NCBI GenBank assembly: GCA_014384505.1
Contig: JACNFT010000049.1
Coordinates: 2,896 to 20,827 of the forward strand
Length of the DNA stretch: 17,932 nt
Direction of reading: 5' to 3'
Source: Cryomorphaceae bacterium
GTDB lineage: Bacteria > Bacteroidota > Bacteroidia > Flavobacteriales > BACL11
Below, piece by piece: positions 1 through 7,933 of this stretch. How positions within the stretch are numbered: position 1 is the first letter of the stretch; each line of letters opens with the position of its first letter. Position numbers and translations under genes: made by a program. The notes under the pieces were generated by a model, which saw nothing but the letters and a program-made list of their open reading frames with translations, had not been told where the DNA came from and ran no database searches.

Positions 1-453
1 ATTTTTAAGTGCTATTGCTGATGCTCTTTCATCACTCTTAGCTTTTTCAGCAGCTAATGCCGCTTTTTCAGCAGCAATTACTGCTTTTTCAATTCCTGAT
101 TTTTCATCAGCTACTTTATTTTCTTTATCTTCCATCCAAGCTGTAAATCTTATTTCAGCTTCTTCTTCAGTGAAAGCACCTTTAACTACACCAGCCATTA
201 AATGTTTTTTCATCATTACTCCTTTGTAAGAAAGTATTGCTCTTACTGTATCAGAAGGTTGTGCACCTTTAAGTAGCCAATTTACTGCACCATCAAAATC
301 TAAATCGATTGTTGCAGGTTTAGTGTTAGGATTATAAACTCCTAATTTTTCAATAAATCTTCCGTTTCTTGGAGCTTTTTGGTCAGCTACAACTATGTGG
401 TAAAATGCTTGTTTCTTTCTACCGTGTCTTGCTAGTCTAATTCTTGTTGACAT
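1..453 (-). CDS. rpsP: 30S ribosomal protein S16, 3' end beyond window
   Basis: Structural protein of the small ribosomal subunit that binds 16S rRNA. The reverse strand reads open from an ATG at 451-453 to the window edge (151 codons, no stop seen), beginning MSTRIRLARHGRKKQAFYHI, which is the highly conserved S16 N-terminus; the central GRFIEKLGVYNP block is also present. After about residue 80, the usual core length, it continues into an acidic and then Ala/Lys/Glu-rich tail (for example ALAAAEKAK), as is typical of Bacteroidota S16 proteins, which are longer than the 82-residue E. coli protein. The end lies outside the window, so full length is unknown. It is divergent from the E1 gene, with 193 bases between the starts. 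Call is very secure. Confidence 0.96.
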   Translation of the reverse strand, partial: MSTRIRLARHGRKKQAFYHIVVADQKAPRNGRFIEKLGVYNPNTKPATIDLDFDGAVNWLLKGAQPSDTVRAILSYKGVMMKKHLMAGVVKGAFTEEEAEIRFTAWMEDKENKVADEKSGIEKAVIAAEKAALAAEKAKSDERASAIALKN

Positions 454-493
454 TTTTTTCTTTTAATTTGGTTAAACCATCTCTGTGATTAGT

Positions 494-507
494 CCTCATT
501 ATTGAGG
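494..507 (-). promoter_or_regulatory. Small inverted repeat in rpsP leader
   Basis: CCTCA (494-498) and TGAGG (503-507) form a perfect five-pair stem with a four-base loop. It lies just downstream of the rpsP -7 box, so the predicted rpsP mRNA would begin at or within this hairpin. It may stabilise the 5' end or have a regulatory role; nothing in the sequence decides. It lacks a T-tract and is not a terminator. Confidence 0.35.
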
Positions 508-512
508 GGCTG

Positions 513-520
513 CAAAATTA
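513..520 (-). promoter_or_regulatory. Predicted -7 promoter box of rpsP
   Basis: The reverse strand reads TAATTTTG, an exact match to the Bacteroidota -7 consensus TAnnTTTG, about 60 bases upstream of the S16 start codon. No clear TTG -33 element is present at suitable spacing. In AT-rich DNA such a match can occur by chance, but its position suits a leader transcript. Confidence 0.45.
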
Positions 521-614
521 AAAATATTTTCCAAATTAAACCTAATTGTTATAGGATTTATTTATGTATGATTTTTCATGATCATTAAAACAGTTATTTA
601 TCATAAAAAATGAT

Positions 615-622
615 TAATTTTG
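615..622 (+). promoter_or_regulatory. Predicted -7 promoter box of the E1 gene
   Basis: TAATTTTG matches TAnnTTTG exactly and ends 24 bases before the ATG at 647, implying a leader of only about 18 bases. A good -33 TTG is not obvious. It would drive the E1-murQ-DUF6095 run. Confidence 0.45.
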
Positions 623-646
623 GCATCCGAAATTTTAATTTGAATT

Positions 647-3073
647 ATGATAAGTACAAAAGTGAAAACAGTAAATAAGAAGATGTCAAAGGATGATTTT
701 AAAGCAACTATTTTATCTGATTACAGGTTGGCTGCTGAAGTAAGAGAATCAGGAGCTCAAGGAAGGCGAGATGTGCTTTCTGGTAAAGGTAGTTTTGGGA
801 TTTTTGGTGATGGAAAAGAATTAGCTCAAATTGCTTTAGCTAAAGTATTCAGACATGGTGATTTTCGTGCGGGTGATTATAGAGATCAAGCTTTAATGAC
901 TGCATTAGGGCAATATTCACCAAAACATATGTTTTCCTCTTTGTATGGTGATCCTGAATTAGAAAGAGAGCCCTCTTCTGGATCAAGACAAATGATGAAT
1001 CATTTCGGAACTCGTTTTTTAAATGATGATGGAAGTTGGAAAAATTTGATGGAACAGAATAATTCTACTTCTGATATGGCTTGTTTAGCTTCACAGTTTC
1101 CAAGATTAGTTGGTTTAGCACAGGCATCACAGGTTTATAGAGATAATCCTGAATTAGCTAAGAGTAAGCCGGGATTTACTAATGGAGGTTCAGAAATTGC
1201 TTTTGCGACAATTGGAAATTCTTCTTGTGCTGAAGGTCATTTCTTTGAAGCAGTAAATGCAATTGGAGTTTTACAGGTTCCTGCTATTATTTCTATATGG
1301 GATGATGGTTACGGAATTTCAGTTGCGAATGATATACAGATGACTAAGTCAGATGTTTCAGAAGCATTGAAGGGCTTCCAAATGGATGATAAAGGCGCTG
1401 GTTATGATATTGTAAAAGTAATGGCTTGGGATTATCCTGCATTAATTTCAGCTTATGAAAAAGCGGAGAAATTAGCCAGAGAAAAGCATATTCCTTCTAT
1501 TATTCATGTTGTTGAAATGACACAGCCTACTGGTCATTCCACTTCTGGTTCGCACGCTAGATATAAAAGTAAAGAGAGATTACAATGGGAAATTGATTTT
1601 GATTGTAATAAGAAATTTAAAGAATGGATTTTAGAAAATGAAATTGCCACTCAAGAAGATTTATCTAATATTGATAAGGAAGTTATTCAATTTGTAAAAG
1701 AGCAAAAGAAAGAAGCTTGGACAGAGTACCAGGCGCCAATTAAAGTAGAGCTAAAAGAAGTGATTACTATTTTTAATTCTATTGCTGCTCAAGTAAGTAT
1801 TCCTGAAATTGCAGATTGGATTAAAGATTTAAATCAATCGGCAATGTTTGGTGTTTTCAGAAGAGATTATTTAAGTAAAGCAAGAACTCTTTTAGGAATG
1901 ATAGTACATGAAAATATTCCTGAAAAAGCTACTTTGCGTAATTTCATTAACAGAATTAATGCTGAAAATCACGATAGATACAATACAAAATTATACAATG
2001 AAACTTCTACTTCAGCACTTAAAGTTGCAGAGGTAAAACCTACTTATGATTCAAATCCTGAAGAGGTAGATGCAAGAATTATTTTAAGAGATAACTTCCA
2101 TCATATGTTTGAAGCTATTCCGGAAGCAATGATTTTTGGAGAAGATGTTGGTAAAATTGGTGGAGTAAATCAGGGTGTTGAAGGATTACAAGATAAGTTT
2201 GGTGAAAGTAGAGTAGCGGATACCGGCATTAGAGAAGCAACTATTATCGGGCAAGGAATCGGACTTTCATTAAGAGGATTGAAACCAATTGCAGAAATGC
2301 AATATTTGGATTATGTAATTTATGGTTTTCAACCTATGGTAGATGATATTGCATCTTTACACTACAGAACTCATGGTGGACAAATTACACCTTTAATTAT
2401 CCGTACTAGAGGGCATAGATTAGAAGGAATCTGGCATTCAGGATCTCCAATGGGAATGTTATTGAACGGTACTAGAGGAATGTATTTGTGTGTACCAAGA
2501 GATATGACAAGAGCAGCTGGATTTTACAATACTCTAATGCAATCGAACGATCCTGCTATGGTAATAGAGTGCTTAAACGGATATAGAGTAAAAGAAAAAT
2601 TGCCAAATAATATTGGTGAATTCAGAGTTCCTTTAGGGAAGGTAGAAACAACAAGAGAAGGAAATGATATTACTTTGGTTTCTTATGGAAGTACTTGGAA
2701 AATAGTAATGGATGCTGCTGAGCAATTAGAAAGAGCAGGAATCTCTTGTGAGGTGATTGATACGCAAACTTTAGTGCCTTTTGATTTATCGCATGATATT
2801 GTAGAAAGTGTGAAGAAAACTAACCGATTATTAGTGATTGATGAGGATGTGCCTGGAGGCGGTTCAGCTTATATTTTACAGAAAATTGTGGAAGAACAAA
2901 ATGCGTATAACTTCTTGGATTCTGAACCTCAAACTTTAGCAGCTAAAGCTCACCGTCCTCCTTATGGTAAAGATGGTGATTACTTTACAAAACCATCTGC
3001 AGAAGATATTTTTGAAAAAGTATATGCAATGATGGGAGAGTCAAATCCTGCTAAATTCCCATCTTTATACTAA
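647..3073 (+). CDS. Fused E1 alpha/beta 2-oxoacid dehydrogenase (probably branched-chain type)
   Basis: Thiamine-diphosphate E1 component of a 2-oxoacid dehydrogenase complex in the cytoplasm, decarboxylating an oxoacid and passing the acyl group to lipoyl-E2. The 808-residue chain joins E1-alpha (about 1-450) to E1-beta (about 470-808), which are separate genes in most bacteria; the fusion is common in Bacteroidota. The alpha half has the cofactor segment around residues 190-224 (GNSSCAEGHFFEA, then WDDGYGIS) and the active-site loop GHSTSGSHARY at 296-306. The beta half has IFGEDVG at 496-502, the conserved glutamate in GIREATIIGQG (527-537) and the His in WHSGSPMGM (596-604). Oddity: the usual GDG...NN metal/ThDP motif reads GNS...DD. 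Substrate (pyruvate, branched-chain oxoacid or other) cannot be fixed from sequence; no E2 or E3 gene lies nearby. murQ starts directly after its stop. Confidence 0.9.
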   Translation: MISTKVKTVNKKMSKDDFKATILSDYRLAAEVRESGAQGRRDVLSGKGSFGIFGDGKELAQIALAKVFRHGDFRAGDYRDQALMTALGQYSPKHMFSSLYGDPELEREPSSGSRQMMNHFGTRFLNDDGSWKNLMEQNNSTSDMACLASQFPRLVGLAQASQVYRDNPELAKSKPGFTNGGSEIAFATIGNSSCAEGHFFEAVNAIGVLQVPAIISIWDDGYGISVANDIQMTKSDVSEALKGFQMDDKGAGYDIVKVMAWDYPALISAYEKAEKLAREKHIPSIIHVVEMTQPTGHSTSGSHARYKSKERLQWEIDFDCNKKFKEWILENEIATQEDLSNIDKEVIQFVKEQKKEAWTEYQAPIKVELKEVITIFNSIAAQVSIPEIADWIKDLNQSAMFGVFRRDYLSKARTLLGMIVHENIPEKATLRNFINRINAENHDRYNTKLYNETSTSALKVAEVKPTYDSNPEEVDARIILRDNFHHMFEAIPEAMIFGEDVGKIGGVNQGVEGLQDKFGESRVADTGIREATIIGQGIGLSLRGLKPIAEMQYLDYVIYGFQPMVDDIASLHYRTHGGQITPLIIRTRGHRLEGIWHSGSPMGMLLNGTRGMYLCVPRDMTRAAGFYNTLMQSNDPAMVIECLNGYRVKEKLPNNIGEFRVPLGKVETTREGNDITLVSYGSTWKIVMDAAEQLERAGISCEVIDTQTLVPFDLSHDIVESVKKTNRLLVIDEDVPGGGSAYILQKIVEEQNAYNFLDSEPQTLAAKAHRPPYGKDGDYFTKPSAEDIFEKVYAMMGESNPAKFPSLY

Positions 3074-3880
3074 ATGAAAAAAACTACCGAATCTGATTCT
3101 AATTATGATGGTTTAGATAAAATGAGCACAGCTGATTTGCTCACTAACATTAATAGAGAAGATAAAACAGTTGCATTTTCGGTAGAGAAACAGCTATCCC
3201 AAATAGAAAACTTAATTAATGCAATCGTTCCTAAAATGAAAAAAGGGGGACGATTGTTTTATTTAGGAGCAGGTACTTCAGGCAGGCTAGGAGTTGTAGA
3301 TGCTTCTGAATGTCCTCCTACCTTTGGTGTAGATCATGGATTGGTTATCGGTTTAATGGCCGGTGGAGATAAAGCCATGCGTAAAGCGGTAGAGTTTGCA
3401 GAAGACAGTACTGAATTAGGTTGGAATGATTTATCGGAACATGCAATACATGCAAATGATGTAGTAGTAGGAATTGCTGCTTCTGGTACCACTCCTTATG
3501 TAATTGGGGCTCTTAAAAAATGCCAAGAAGAAAATATAACTACAGCTTGTATTGTGTGTAATGAATCAAGTCCTGTATCTGAAGTTTCGGACTACCCAAT
3601 TGAGGTGGTGGTAGGTCCTGAGTTTGTAACAGGAAGTACGCGTATGAAATCGGGTACGGCACAGAAAATAGTCCTGAATATGATTTCTACAGCTGTAATG
3701 ATAAAACTAGGAAAGGTAATAGGAAACAAAATGGTGGATATGCATCTTTCCAATAAAAAATTAGTGGATAGGGGAACTAAAATGCTAATGCAGGAGATAG
3801 GTGTCGAATATGAAACGGCTAATGCTTTATTAATTCAATTTGGTTCTGTCCGTAATGCAGTAAATAATTACAATGGATAA
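3074..3880 (+). CDS. murQ: N-acetylmuramic acid 6-phosphate etherase
   Basis: Cleaves the lactyl ether of N-acetylmuramate 6-phosphate to give GlcNAc 6-phosphate and D-lactate, a cytoplasmic step of peptidoglycan recycling. The 268-residue protein is a single SIS-fold sugar-phosphate isomerase domain. Visible hallmarks are the sugar-phosphate loop LGAGTSGRLGVVDASECPPT (64-83), with E79 matching the catalytic Glu83 of E. coli MurQ, and E110 in EFAEDS matching Glu114. GPEFVTGSTRMKSGTAQK near residues 182-199 is also a MurQ/GCKR family signature. It is shorter than the about 298-residue E. coli enzyme, mostly at the C-terminus. ATG follows the E1 stop with no gap, indicating co-transcription and probably translational coupling, though the two enzymes share no obvious pathway. 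No MurNAc kinase or transporter is in the window. Confidence 0.94.
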   Translation: MKKTTESDSNYDGLDKMSTADLLTNINREDKTVAFSVEKQLSQIENLINAIVPKMKKGGRLFYLGAGTSGRLGVVDASECPPTFGVDHGLVIGLMAGGDKAMRKAVEFAEDSTELGWNDLSEHAIHANDVVVGIAASGTTPYVIGALKKCQEENITTACIVCNESSPVSEVSDYPIEVVVGPEFVTGSTRMKSGTAQKIVLNMISTAVMIKLGKVIGNKMVDMHLSNKKLVDRGTKMLMQEIGVEYETANALLIQFGSVRNAVNNYNG

Positions 3881-4088
3881 AGAAAAACTTGTAAAAGGGG
3901 GGATGTGGCTTTCTGGATTTTCACTATCTATTATTTTATCAGCAATTACTTTGTATGCAGGCTTTAATAATGTGCGAAAAGCTGATGACTATACCGTTCT
4001 GATTATTGGATTATTATTGATTCCTGCTATTTTCTTTTTTGCTTACAAAGGATTTAAATTGATTCTGGATGCTATTTTTGAGAAGTAG
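3873..4088 (+). CDS. Small two-helix membrane protein, DUF6095-like
   Basis: A 71-residue protein whose ATG lies inside the last codons of murQ (8-base overlap, ATGGATAA), implying translational coupling. It has a short charged N-terminus (MDKEKLVKG), a hydrophobic helix at about 12-31, a polar loop NNVRKADDYT, a second helix at about 42-58 and a Lys-containing tail. This layout and the position after murQ resemble the DUF6095 family of Flavobacteriia, recalled rather than searched. The function is unknown; conserved placement suggests a link to cell-wall recycling or just a stable operon. Its 3' end overlaps the convergent mnmD gene by 17 bases. Confidence 0.72.
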   Translation: MDKEKLVKGGMWLSGFSLSIILSAITLYAGFNNVRKADDYTVLIIGLLLIPAIFFFAYKGFKLILDAIFEK

Positions 4089-4740
4089 TCTTATTTGCTC
4101 TTGTCATTTGTCTTTTTCCTGGAGGACCGTCTAAAACTATAATTTCAAAACCAACGGTTTTCATAGTTCGTTTCACTACACCTTTTGCACAATAAGTTAC
4201 TAAAAAACCATCTTCTTTTAATAAATCATATATATTCTGAAAGACTTCAGCTGTCCATAGTTCTGGTTGTTTTTCAGGAGAAAATGCATCAAAATAAATA
4301 ATATCAAATTTAGTTTTGCTTGTGTATTTTTCTAAAGCAATTTCATTCTTTGTTAATTTAAAAAATTTATTTATTACATGTTCTTCCTCCCAGTTACATT
4401 CGTGAAGGTTTAATAATTTTGATTTTTCTTCTCCAATCAATTCAGTAAAATTAAGCTGAATATAACTTTCTTTTGGTACAGGATATAGCTCAATTCCATG
4501 ATAATTAATATCAATTTTTTTTTGTTGTGCCTTTTGTGCTGTAAGCAAAGCGTTTAATCCTGTTCCGAAACCAACCTCTAGGATACTAAATTGTTTTTTG
4601 TTTTCTGCCAACAGTCCATTTTTAATAAATACATACTCGGCTTCAACAATTGCTCCATGTTTGGAATGATAAGTTTCATTTACTTCAGGGTTGAAAATGG
4701 AATGAGATCCATCATTAGTAATTACAAGTTTGTTTGTCAT
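4072..4740 (-). CDS. mnmD: tRNA (5-methylaminomethyl-2-thiouridine) methyltransferase MnmD
   Basis: SAM-dependent methyltransferase converting the 5-aminomethyl group of wobble uridine (nm5s2U34) to the methylaminomethyl form in tRNAs such as Lys and Glu. The 222-residue Rossmann-fold protein has the SAM motif EVGFGTGLNALLTA (55-68), the acidic strand end HGIELYP (81-87), the DUF752 signature FDAFSPEKQPELWT (150-163) and the C-terminal LDGPPGKRQMTRA (203-215). In E. coli this activity is the N-terminal half of the fused MnmC; here it stands alone, with no FAD oxidoreductase domain attached, as is usual in Bacteroidota. It is convergent with, and overlaps by 17 bases, the small gene after murQ. 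Confidence 0.9.
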   Translation of the reverse strand: MTNKLVITNDGSHSIFNPEVNETYHSKHGAIVEAEYVFIKNGLLAENKKQFSILEVGFGTGLNALLTAQKAQQKKIDINYHGIELYPVPKESYIQLNFTELIGEEKSKLLNLHECNWEEEHVINKFFKLTKNEIALEKYTSKTKFDIIYFDAFSPEKQPELWTAEVFQNIYDLLKEDGFLVTYCAKGVVKRTMKTVGFEIIVLDGPPGKRQMTRANKTTSQK

Positions 4741-4759
4741 TGAATTAGAATATTATTGG

Positions 4760-4767
4760 CAAATTTA
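4760..4767 (-). promoter_or_regulatory. Predicted -7 promoter box of mnmD
   Basis: The reverse strand reads TAAATTTG, an exact TAnnTTTG match ending 19 bases before the mnmD ATG. No well-spaced -33 TTG is evident. The rest of the 184-base gap (4741-4924) is almost pure A/T and must also hold the promoter of the forward gene at 4925, where only imperfect boxes (for example TATTATTG at 4881-4888) are seen. Confidence 0.45.
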
Positions 4768-4924
4768 GTTTTTATTCAAAGTAAATATTGATTTATTAAA
4801 ATACAAATTTTTTGAATGCATAAGATGTTTTTATAATTTTATTTTTACTTTTTACTTTTTAATTTTCATTGTTTTTATTGTATTATTGTAGAAATTAAAC
4901 ATTAATAATTAAACTATTACGAAT

Positions 4925-6364
4925 ATGAAAAAAACACTTACACTTTTTTTAGGAATTGCAATAGCGGTTTCTTCTTATGCCTCTCACCTTATGGGAGGGC
5001 AAATTTCAGCTACTTATTTAAGTTCTGATACAACGGGTTCTCATTATTTTGTAGAGCTTGATGTTTATAGAGATACTCTTGGTGTTTCAATGACCTTAGC
5101 ACAAACTGTAGAAATCTATGAGCTAGATATTACAACTGGAACTTATAATTTAGTTTCTATTGATTCAATTTCTTTAGGAGCTTCTGGTGCTATAGCTACT
5201 ATGTCAGCTGTATATGGTGTTGAAATCTACCATTTTGCTGACTCAATTACTTTTCCTGCAAATGGATATTATATGATTAAATGGAGTAATTGTTGTAGAA
5301 ATGGAGCAATAATTAATATGAGTACACCTTTAACAGAGGATATGGAGTTTTTAACTTATGTAAATGTTGATAGTGCGGATCCTAATTCATCACCAACATA
5401 CTTAGCACCTCCGGTAATTTATTTGCCAACAAATAATGTTTGGCAGTACAATCCTCTTCCTTTTGATATTGATGGTGATTCTTTAGTTTGGAATTTATCT
5501 GTGCCGCTTTCAAATAATAGTTTTGTTGCTGGTTATCAGGATTTATCAGATACAGTTTTGTATTCTAATACTACTGGTGTGTTTTCAATGAATGCTGTTA
5601 CAGGTGAAATTACTTGGGACCCAAAAATGGTTGGTAATTTTGTAGCATCTTTTGCAATAGAAGAATATAGAAATGGGGTTTTAGTTGGTGCAATGAGTAG
5701 AGATATGCAGTTTGTAGTAGTTCCTGATTCGACTAATGCAGTTCCTGATGTTTCTTTTATGCAATCATTACCAACAAATAATTTAGGATATCCTTATATT
5801 AAAATTGCTCCCGGACAAAACTATCAGATTCATTTATTAGCTTCAGATGCTGATATAAATGATGTGGTAAGTATGGATGTTTATGGTGAGCCGTTTGACA
5901 TTTCTAATCCAGCTACATTTAATGTTGCAACAACTGGAAATGGAAATGAAATTGAAGGAACTTTTGCTTGGACTCCAAATATGAGTCAATTGCGTTCTCA
6001 ACCGTATATTGTTGTTTTTCGAACTAATGATAATTTCTTTTATTTTGATGAAACGGTTCAGATTGAAGTAACAAATAATACAACTGCTTTTGATGAAGTA
6101 GCTGAGTTTAAAGTACATGATATTTATCCTAATCCTGCAAACACTAACTTTACATTGCCATTAAGTTTGACCAAAGGAAAGGATATTGAGGTTAGTATTT
6201 ATAATGTATTAGGCGTAAAGGTTTCTTCTGAAAAGTTGAATCTTTCTGGAGGTAATCATATGCTAGTAAAGCATTTTGATTTAAATAATGGACAGTACTT
6301 TGTAAATATTACAGATGGTAATGGACTAACAATTATAACTAAAAAATTACTTGTGGTTAAGTAA
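4925..6364 (+). CDS. Secreted T9SS-sorted protein with Ig/cadherin-like repeats
   Basis: A 479-residue exported protein of unknown function. The N-terminus is a signal peptide (MKKTLTLFLGIAIAVSSYA, cleavage likely after A19), followed by SHLMGGQISATYL, the 'H-(I/L)-MGG-x-I' opening that I recognise from a family of large Bacteroidota surface proteins. The middle is beta-rich, with acidic segments DIDGDSLVW and ASDADINDVVS that resemble calcium-binding cadherin/Ig-like domains; two such modules fit between about 150 and 390. Residues 397-479 form a type A T9SS sorting domain beginning HDIYPNPANTNF, with the typical VSIYNVLGVKV and NGQYFVNI blocks and ending KKLLVVK. It is expected to cross the outer membrane via T9SS and be surface-anchored or released. 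It appears monocistronic: a strong terminator follows at once. An adhesive or structural role is only a guess. Confidence 0.85.
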   Translation: MKKTLTLFLGIAIAVSSYASHLMGGQISATYLSSDTTGSHYFVELDVYRDTLGVSMTLAQTVEIYELDITTGTYNLVSIDSISLGASGAIATMSAVYGVEIYHFADSITFPANGYYMIKWSNCCRNGAIINMSTPLTEDMEFLTYVNVDSADPNSSPTYLAPPVIYLPTNNVWQYNPLPFDIDGDSLVWNLSVPLSNNSFVAGYQDLSDTVLYSNTTGVFSMNAVTGEITWDPKMVGNFVASFAIEEYRNGVLVGAMSRDMQFVVVPDSTNAVPDVSFMQSLPTNNLGYPYIKIAPGQNYQIHLLASDADINDVVSMDVYGEPFDISNPATFNVATTGNGNEIEGTFAWTPNMSQLRSQPYIVVFRTNDNFFYFDETVQIEVTNNTTAFDEVAEFKVHDIYPNPANTNFTLPLSLTKGKDIEVSIYNVLGVKVSSEKLNLSGGNHMLVKHFDLNNGQYFVNITDGNGLTIITKKLLVVK

Positions 6365-6391
6365 ACTTGTTTTCATAGTTTTTTTAGGGTG

Positions 6392-6418
6392 AAAAAGAGG
6401 GGTTTATCCCCTCTTTTT
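6392..6418 (+). terminator. Rho-independent terminator after the T9SS protein gene
   Basis: Stem AAAAAGAGGGG (6392-6402) pairs fully with the segment 6408-6418 across the loop TTTAT, and the T-run continues to 6420. The stem core GAGGGG/CCCCTC flanked by A and T tracts is a textbook intrinsic terminator, 27 bases after the stop codon. Because an A-tract precedes it, it could in principle work on both strands. Confidence 0.92.
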
Positions 6419-6421
6419 TTA

Positions 6422-6429
6422 TATTTTTG
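6422..6429 (+). promoter_or_regulatory. Predicted -7 promoter box of ilvE
   Basis: TATTTTTG matches TAnnTTTG and ends 30 bases before the ATG at 6460. It begins only a few bases after the T-tract of the preceding terminator, so any -33 region would lie inside the terminator hairpin, and no TTG is seen there. Confidence 0.45.
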
Positions 6430-6459
6430 CAGCACTTTTAAAACAAGGAATAATTGCTT

Positions 6460-7509
6460 ATGAAAGTTACAAAAACAAGTAGATCAAAACTAGATTCAAC
6501 TGATTTTTCAAACTTACCTTTTGGTACAGTTTTTTCTGATCATATGCTTGTTTGTAATTATAAAGATGGTAAATGGAATGAGGCTAAAATTTTACCTTAC
6601 GGACCAATTCCTATGCCTCCAGGTGCTCAAGTTTTACATTATGGTCAATCCGTTTTTGAAGGAATGAAAGCTTTTAAAAACAATTCAAACGAAATATTAC
6701 TTTTCAGAAAAGAGGAGAATTTTAAGCGTTTGAATCAATCAGCTGAGCGCTTGTCAATTCCAGTAATTGAGAAGAGTATTTTTATGAACGGCTTAGATAA
6801 TTTATTAAAAATTGATAGTGAATGGTGTAAAGCTGATCAAGGCTATTCATTGTATATTCGTCCTTTTATTTTTGCATCAAGTGAGTGCGTGAAAGCTTCA
6901 GCATCAGAAGAGTATACATTTATTATTATTACTTCTCCAACAATAAATTATTATGCAGGGGAAATGAATGTAGTAATTGAAGAAAATTATACTAGAGCTC
7001 CTCAGGGAGGGGTTGGTTATGCAAAAGCAGCAGGAAATTATGCTGCTTCATTTTACCCTACAAAGCAAGCAAATTCTAAAGGATTTCAGCAATTAATATG
7101 GACTGATGCAAAAGAGCATAAATATATTGAGGAATCAGGAACTATGAATGTTTGGTTCAGAATAGGAAATATTTTAATTACTCCAGCACTTTCGGATAGT
7201 ATATTAGGAGGAATAACTAGAGATAGTATTGTTACTTTGGCAAAAGATAATGGAATTAAGGTTGAACAAAGAAGAATTCTAATTACTGAGGTAATTGAAG
7301 CTTTTAATAAGGGAACTCTTAAGAAAGTATTTGGTACAGGTACTGCTGTTACGGTTAATCCAATTAATACAATTACTTTTCGTGATCAAAGAATGGTTAT
7401 TGAACAGCAAGCTGATTCTTTTGCTTTGAAATTAAAAGAACAGCTTCAGGGAATCCAAAAAGGCAGTATTTTTGATCCTTACAATTGGACTTCTAAAGTA
7501 ACAGTTTAA
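6460..7509 (+). CDS. ilvE: Branched-chain amino acid aminotransferase
   Basis: PLP-dependent class IV transaminase interconverting Leu, Ile and Val with their 2-oxoacids using glutamate/2-oxoglutarate; it is the last step of branched-chain synthesis and the first of breakdown. The 349-residue length and motifs fit the longer BCAT-II type: YGQSVFEGMKAF (61-72), YIRPFIFAS (132-140), GGVGYAKAAGNYAASFYP (183-200) with K189 as the PLP Schiff-base lysine, YIEESGTMNVWF (222-233) and GGITRDSIVTLA (250-261). I start it at the ATG at 6460; a TTG six bases upstream (6454) would add only two residues and has no better context. AAGGAA at 6445-6450 could be a weak ribosome site. It makes the kind of oxoacid a branched-chain E1 would use, although the E1 gene is 3 kb away. 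Its TAA shares the four-base palindrome TTAA with the stop of the opposing GNAT gene. Confidence 0.93.
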   Translation: MKVTKTSRSKLDSTDFSNLPFGTVFSDHMLVCNYKDGKWNEAKILPYGPIPMPPGAQVLHYGQSVFEGMKAFKNNSNEILLFRKEENFKRLNQSAERLSIPVIEKSIFMNGLDNLLKIDSEWCKADQGYSLYIRPFIFASSECVKASASEEYTFIIITSPTINYYAGEMNVVIEENYTRAPQGGVGYAKAAGNYAASFYPTKQANSKGFQQLIWTDAKEHKYIEESGTMNVWFRIGNILITPALSDSILGGITRDSIVTLAKDNGIKVEQRRILITEVIEAFNKGTLKKVFGTGTAVTVNPINTITFRDQRMVIEQQADSFALKLKEQLQGIQKGSIFDPYNWTSKVTV

Positions 7510-7931
7510 GCTGTATATTCCATTTTATAATGCATAATTCCGGCTTCTTCAAATATATTTCCTGATTTTTCAAAACCAACTTTTTCATAAAAAGGTATAA
7601 CTTGTTCTTGTGCATGCATATATTTTAATGCATTACTATCTTTTATGTCTTCCAGAATAGCTTTTAGGATAAGCATACCAAATCCTTTTCCTCTAGCTTG
7701 TGAAAGTACCGCAAATCGTTCGAGTTTAAAGCCATTCTCTGTTTTCCTATGCCTAGCAGTTGCTAAAGGAATATCGTTTTCTATTAATAGAAAGTGAGTA
7801 GATTCCACCTCAAATTCCCATTCTAAATCTTCTGGACAATTTTGTCCAATTACAAAAACATCATATCTTATTTCATGTGCTTTTTTCATTAGTTTTTCAT
7901 CCTTAAAACGAAATTTTTTAATCTCAATCAT
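7506..7931 (-). CDS. GNAT-family N-acetyltransferase (YjcF/ElaA-like)
   Basis: A 141-residue single-domain acetyl-CoA-dependent acetyltransferase, probably cytoplasmic. The N-terminal block IRYDVFVIGQNCPEDLEWE (21-39) is characteristic of the YjcF/ElaA branch of GNAT proteins. The acetyl-CoA pyrophosphate loop is LERFAVLSQARGKGFGMLIL (70-89), with R80-G81-K82-G83-F84-G85 giving the Q/R-x-x-G-x-G/A motif. IPFYEKVGFEKSG (112-124) is the C-terminal GNAT motif with the conserved Tyr that can act as general acid. The substrate cannot be told. It is divergent from the yceI-like gene and ends stop-to-stop with ilvE (4-base overlap), leaving no room for an intergenic terminator. Confidence 0.86.
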   Translation of the reverse strand: MIEIKKFRFKDEKLMKKAHEIRYDVFVIGQNCPEDLEWEFEVESTHFLLIENDIPLATARHRKTENGFKLERFAVLSQARGKGFGMLILKAILEDIKDSNALKYMHAQEQVIPFYEKVGFEKSGNIFEEAGIMHYKMEYTA

Positions 7932-7933
7932 AA

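Noticed and set aside
3873..4088. Toxin or holin-like role for the small membrane protein after murQ
   Set aside because: No toxin/antitoxin partner or lysis gene nearby; its overlap with murQ and similarity to a murQ-linked family fit better.
5843..6118. Reverse-strand ORF of 91 codons inside the T9SS protein gene
   Set aside because: Lies fully inside a well-supported gene; its Ile/Ser/Asn-rich translation is what the complement of such AT-rich coding DNA gives.
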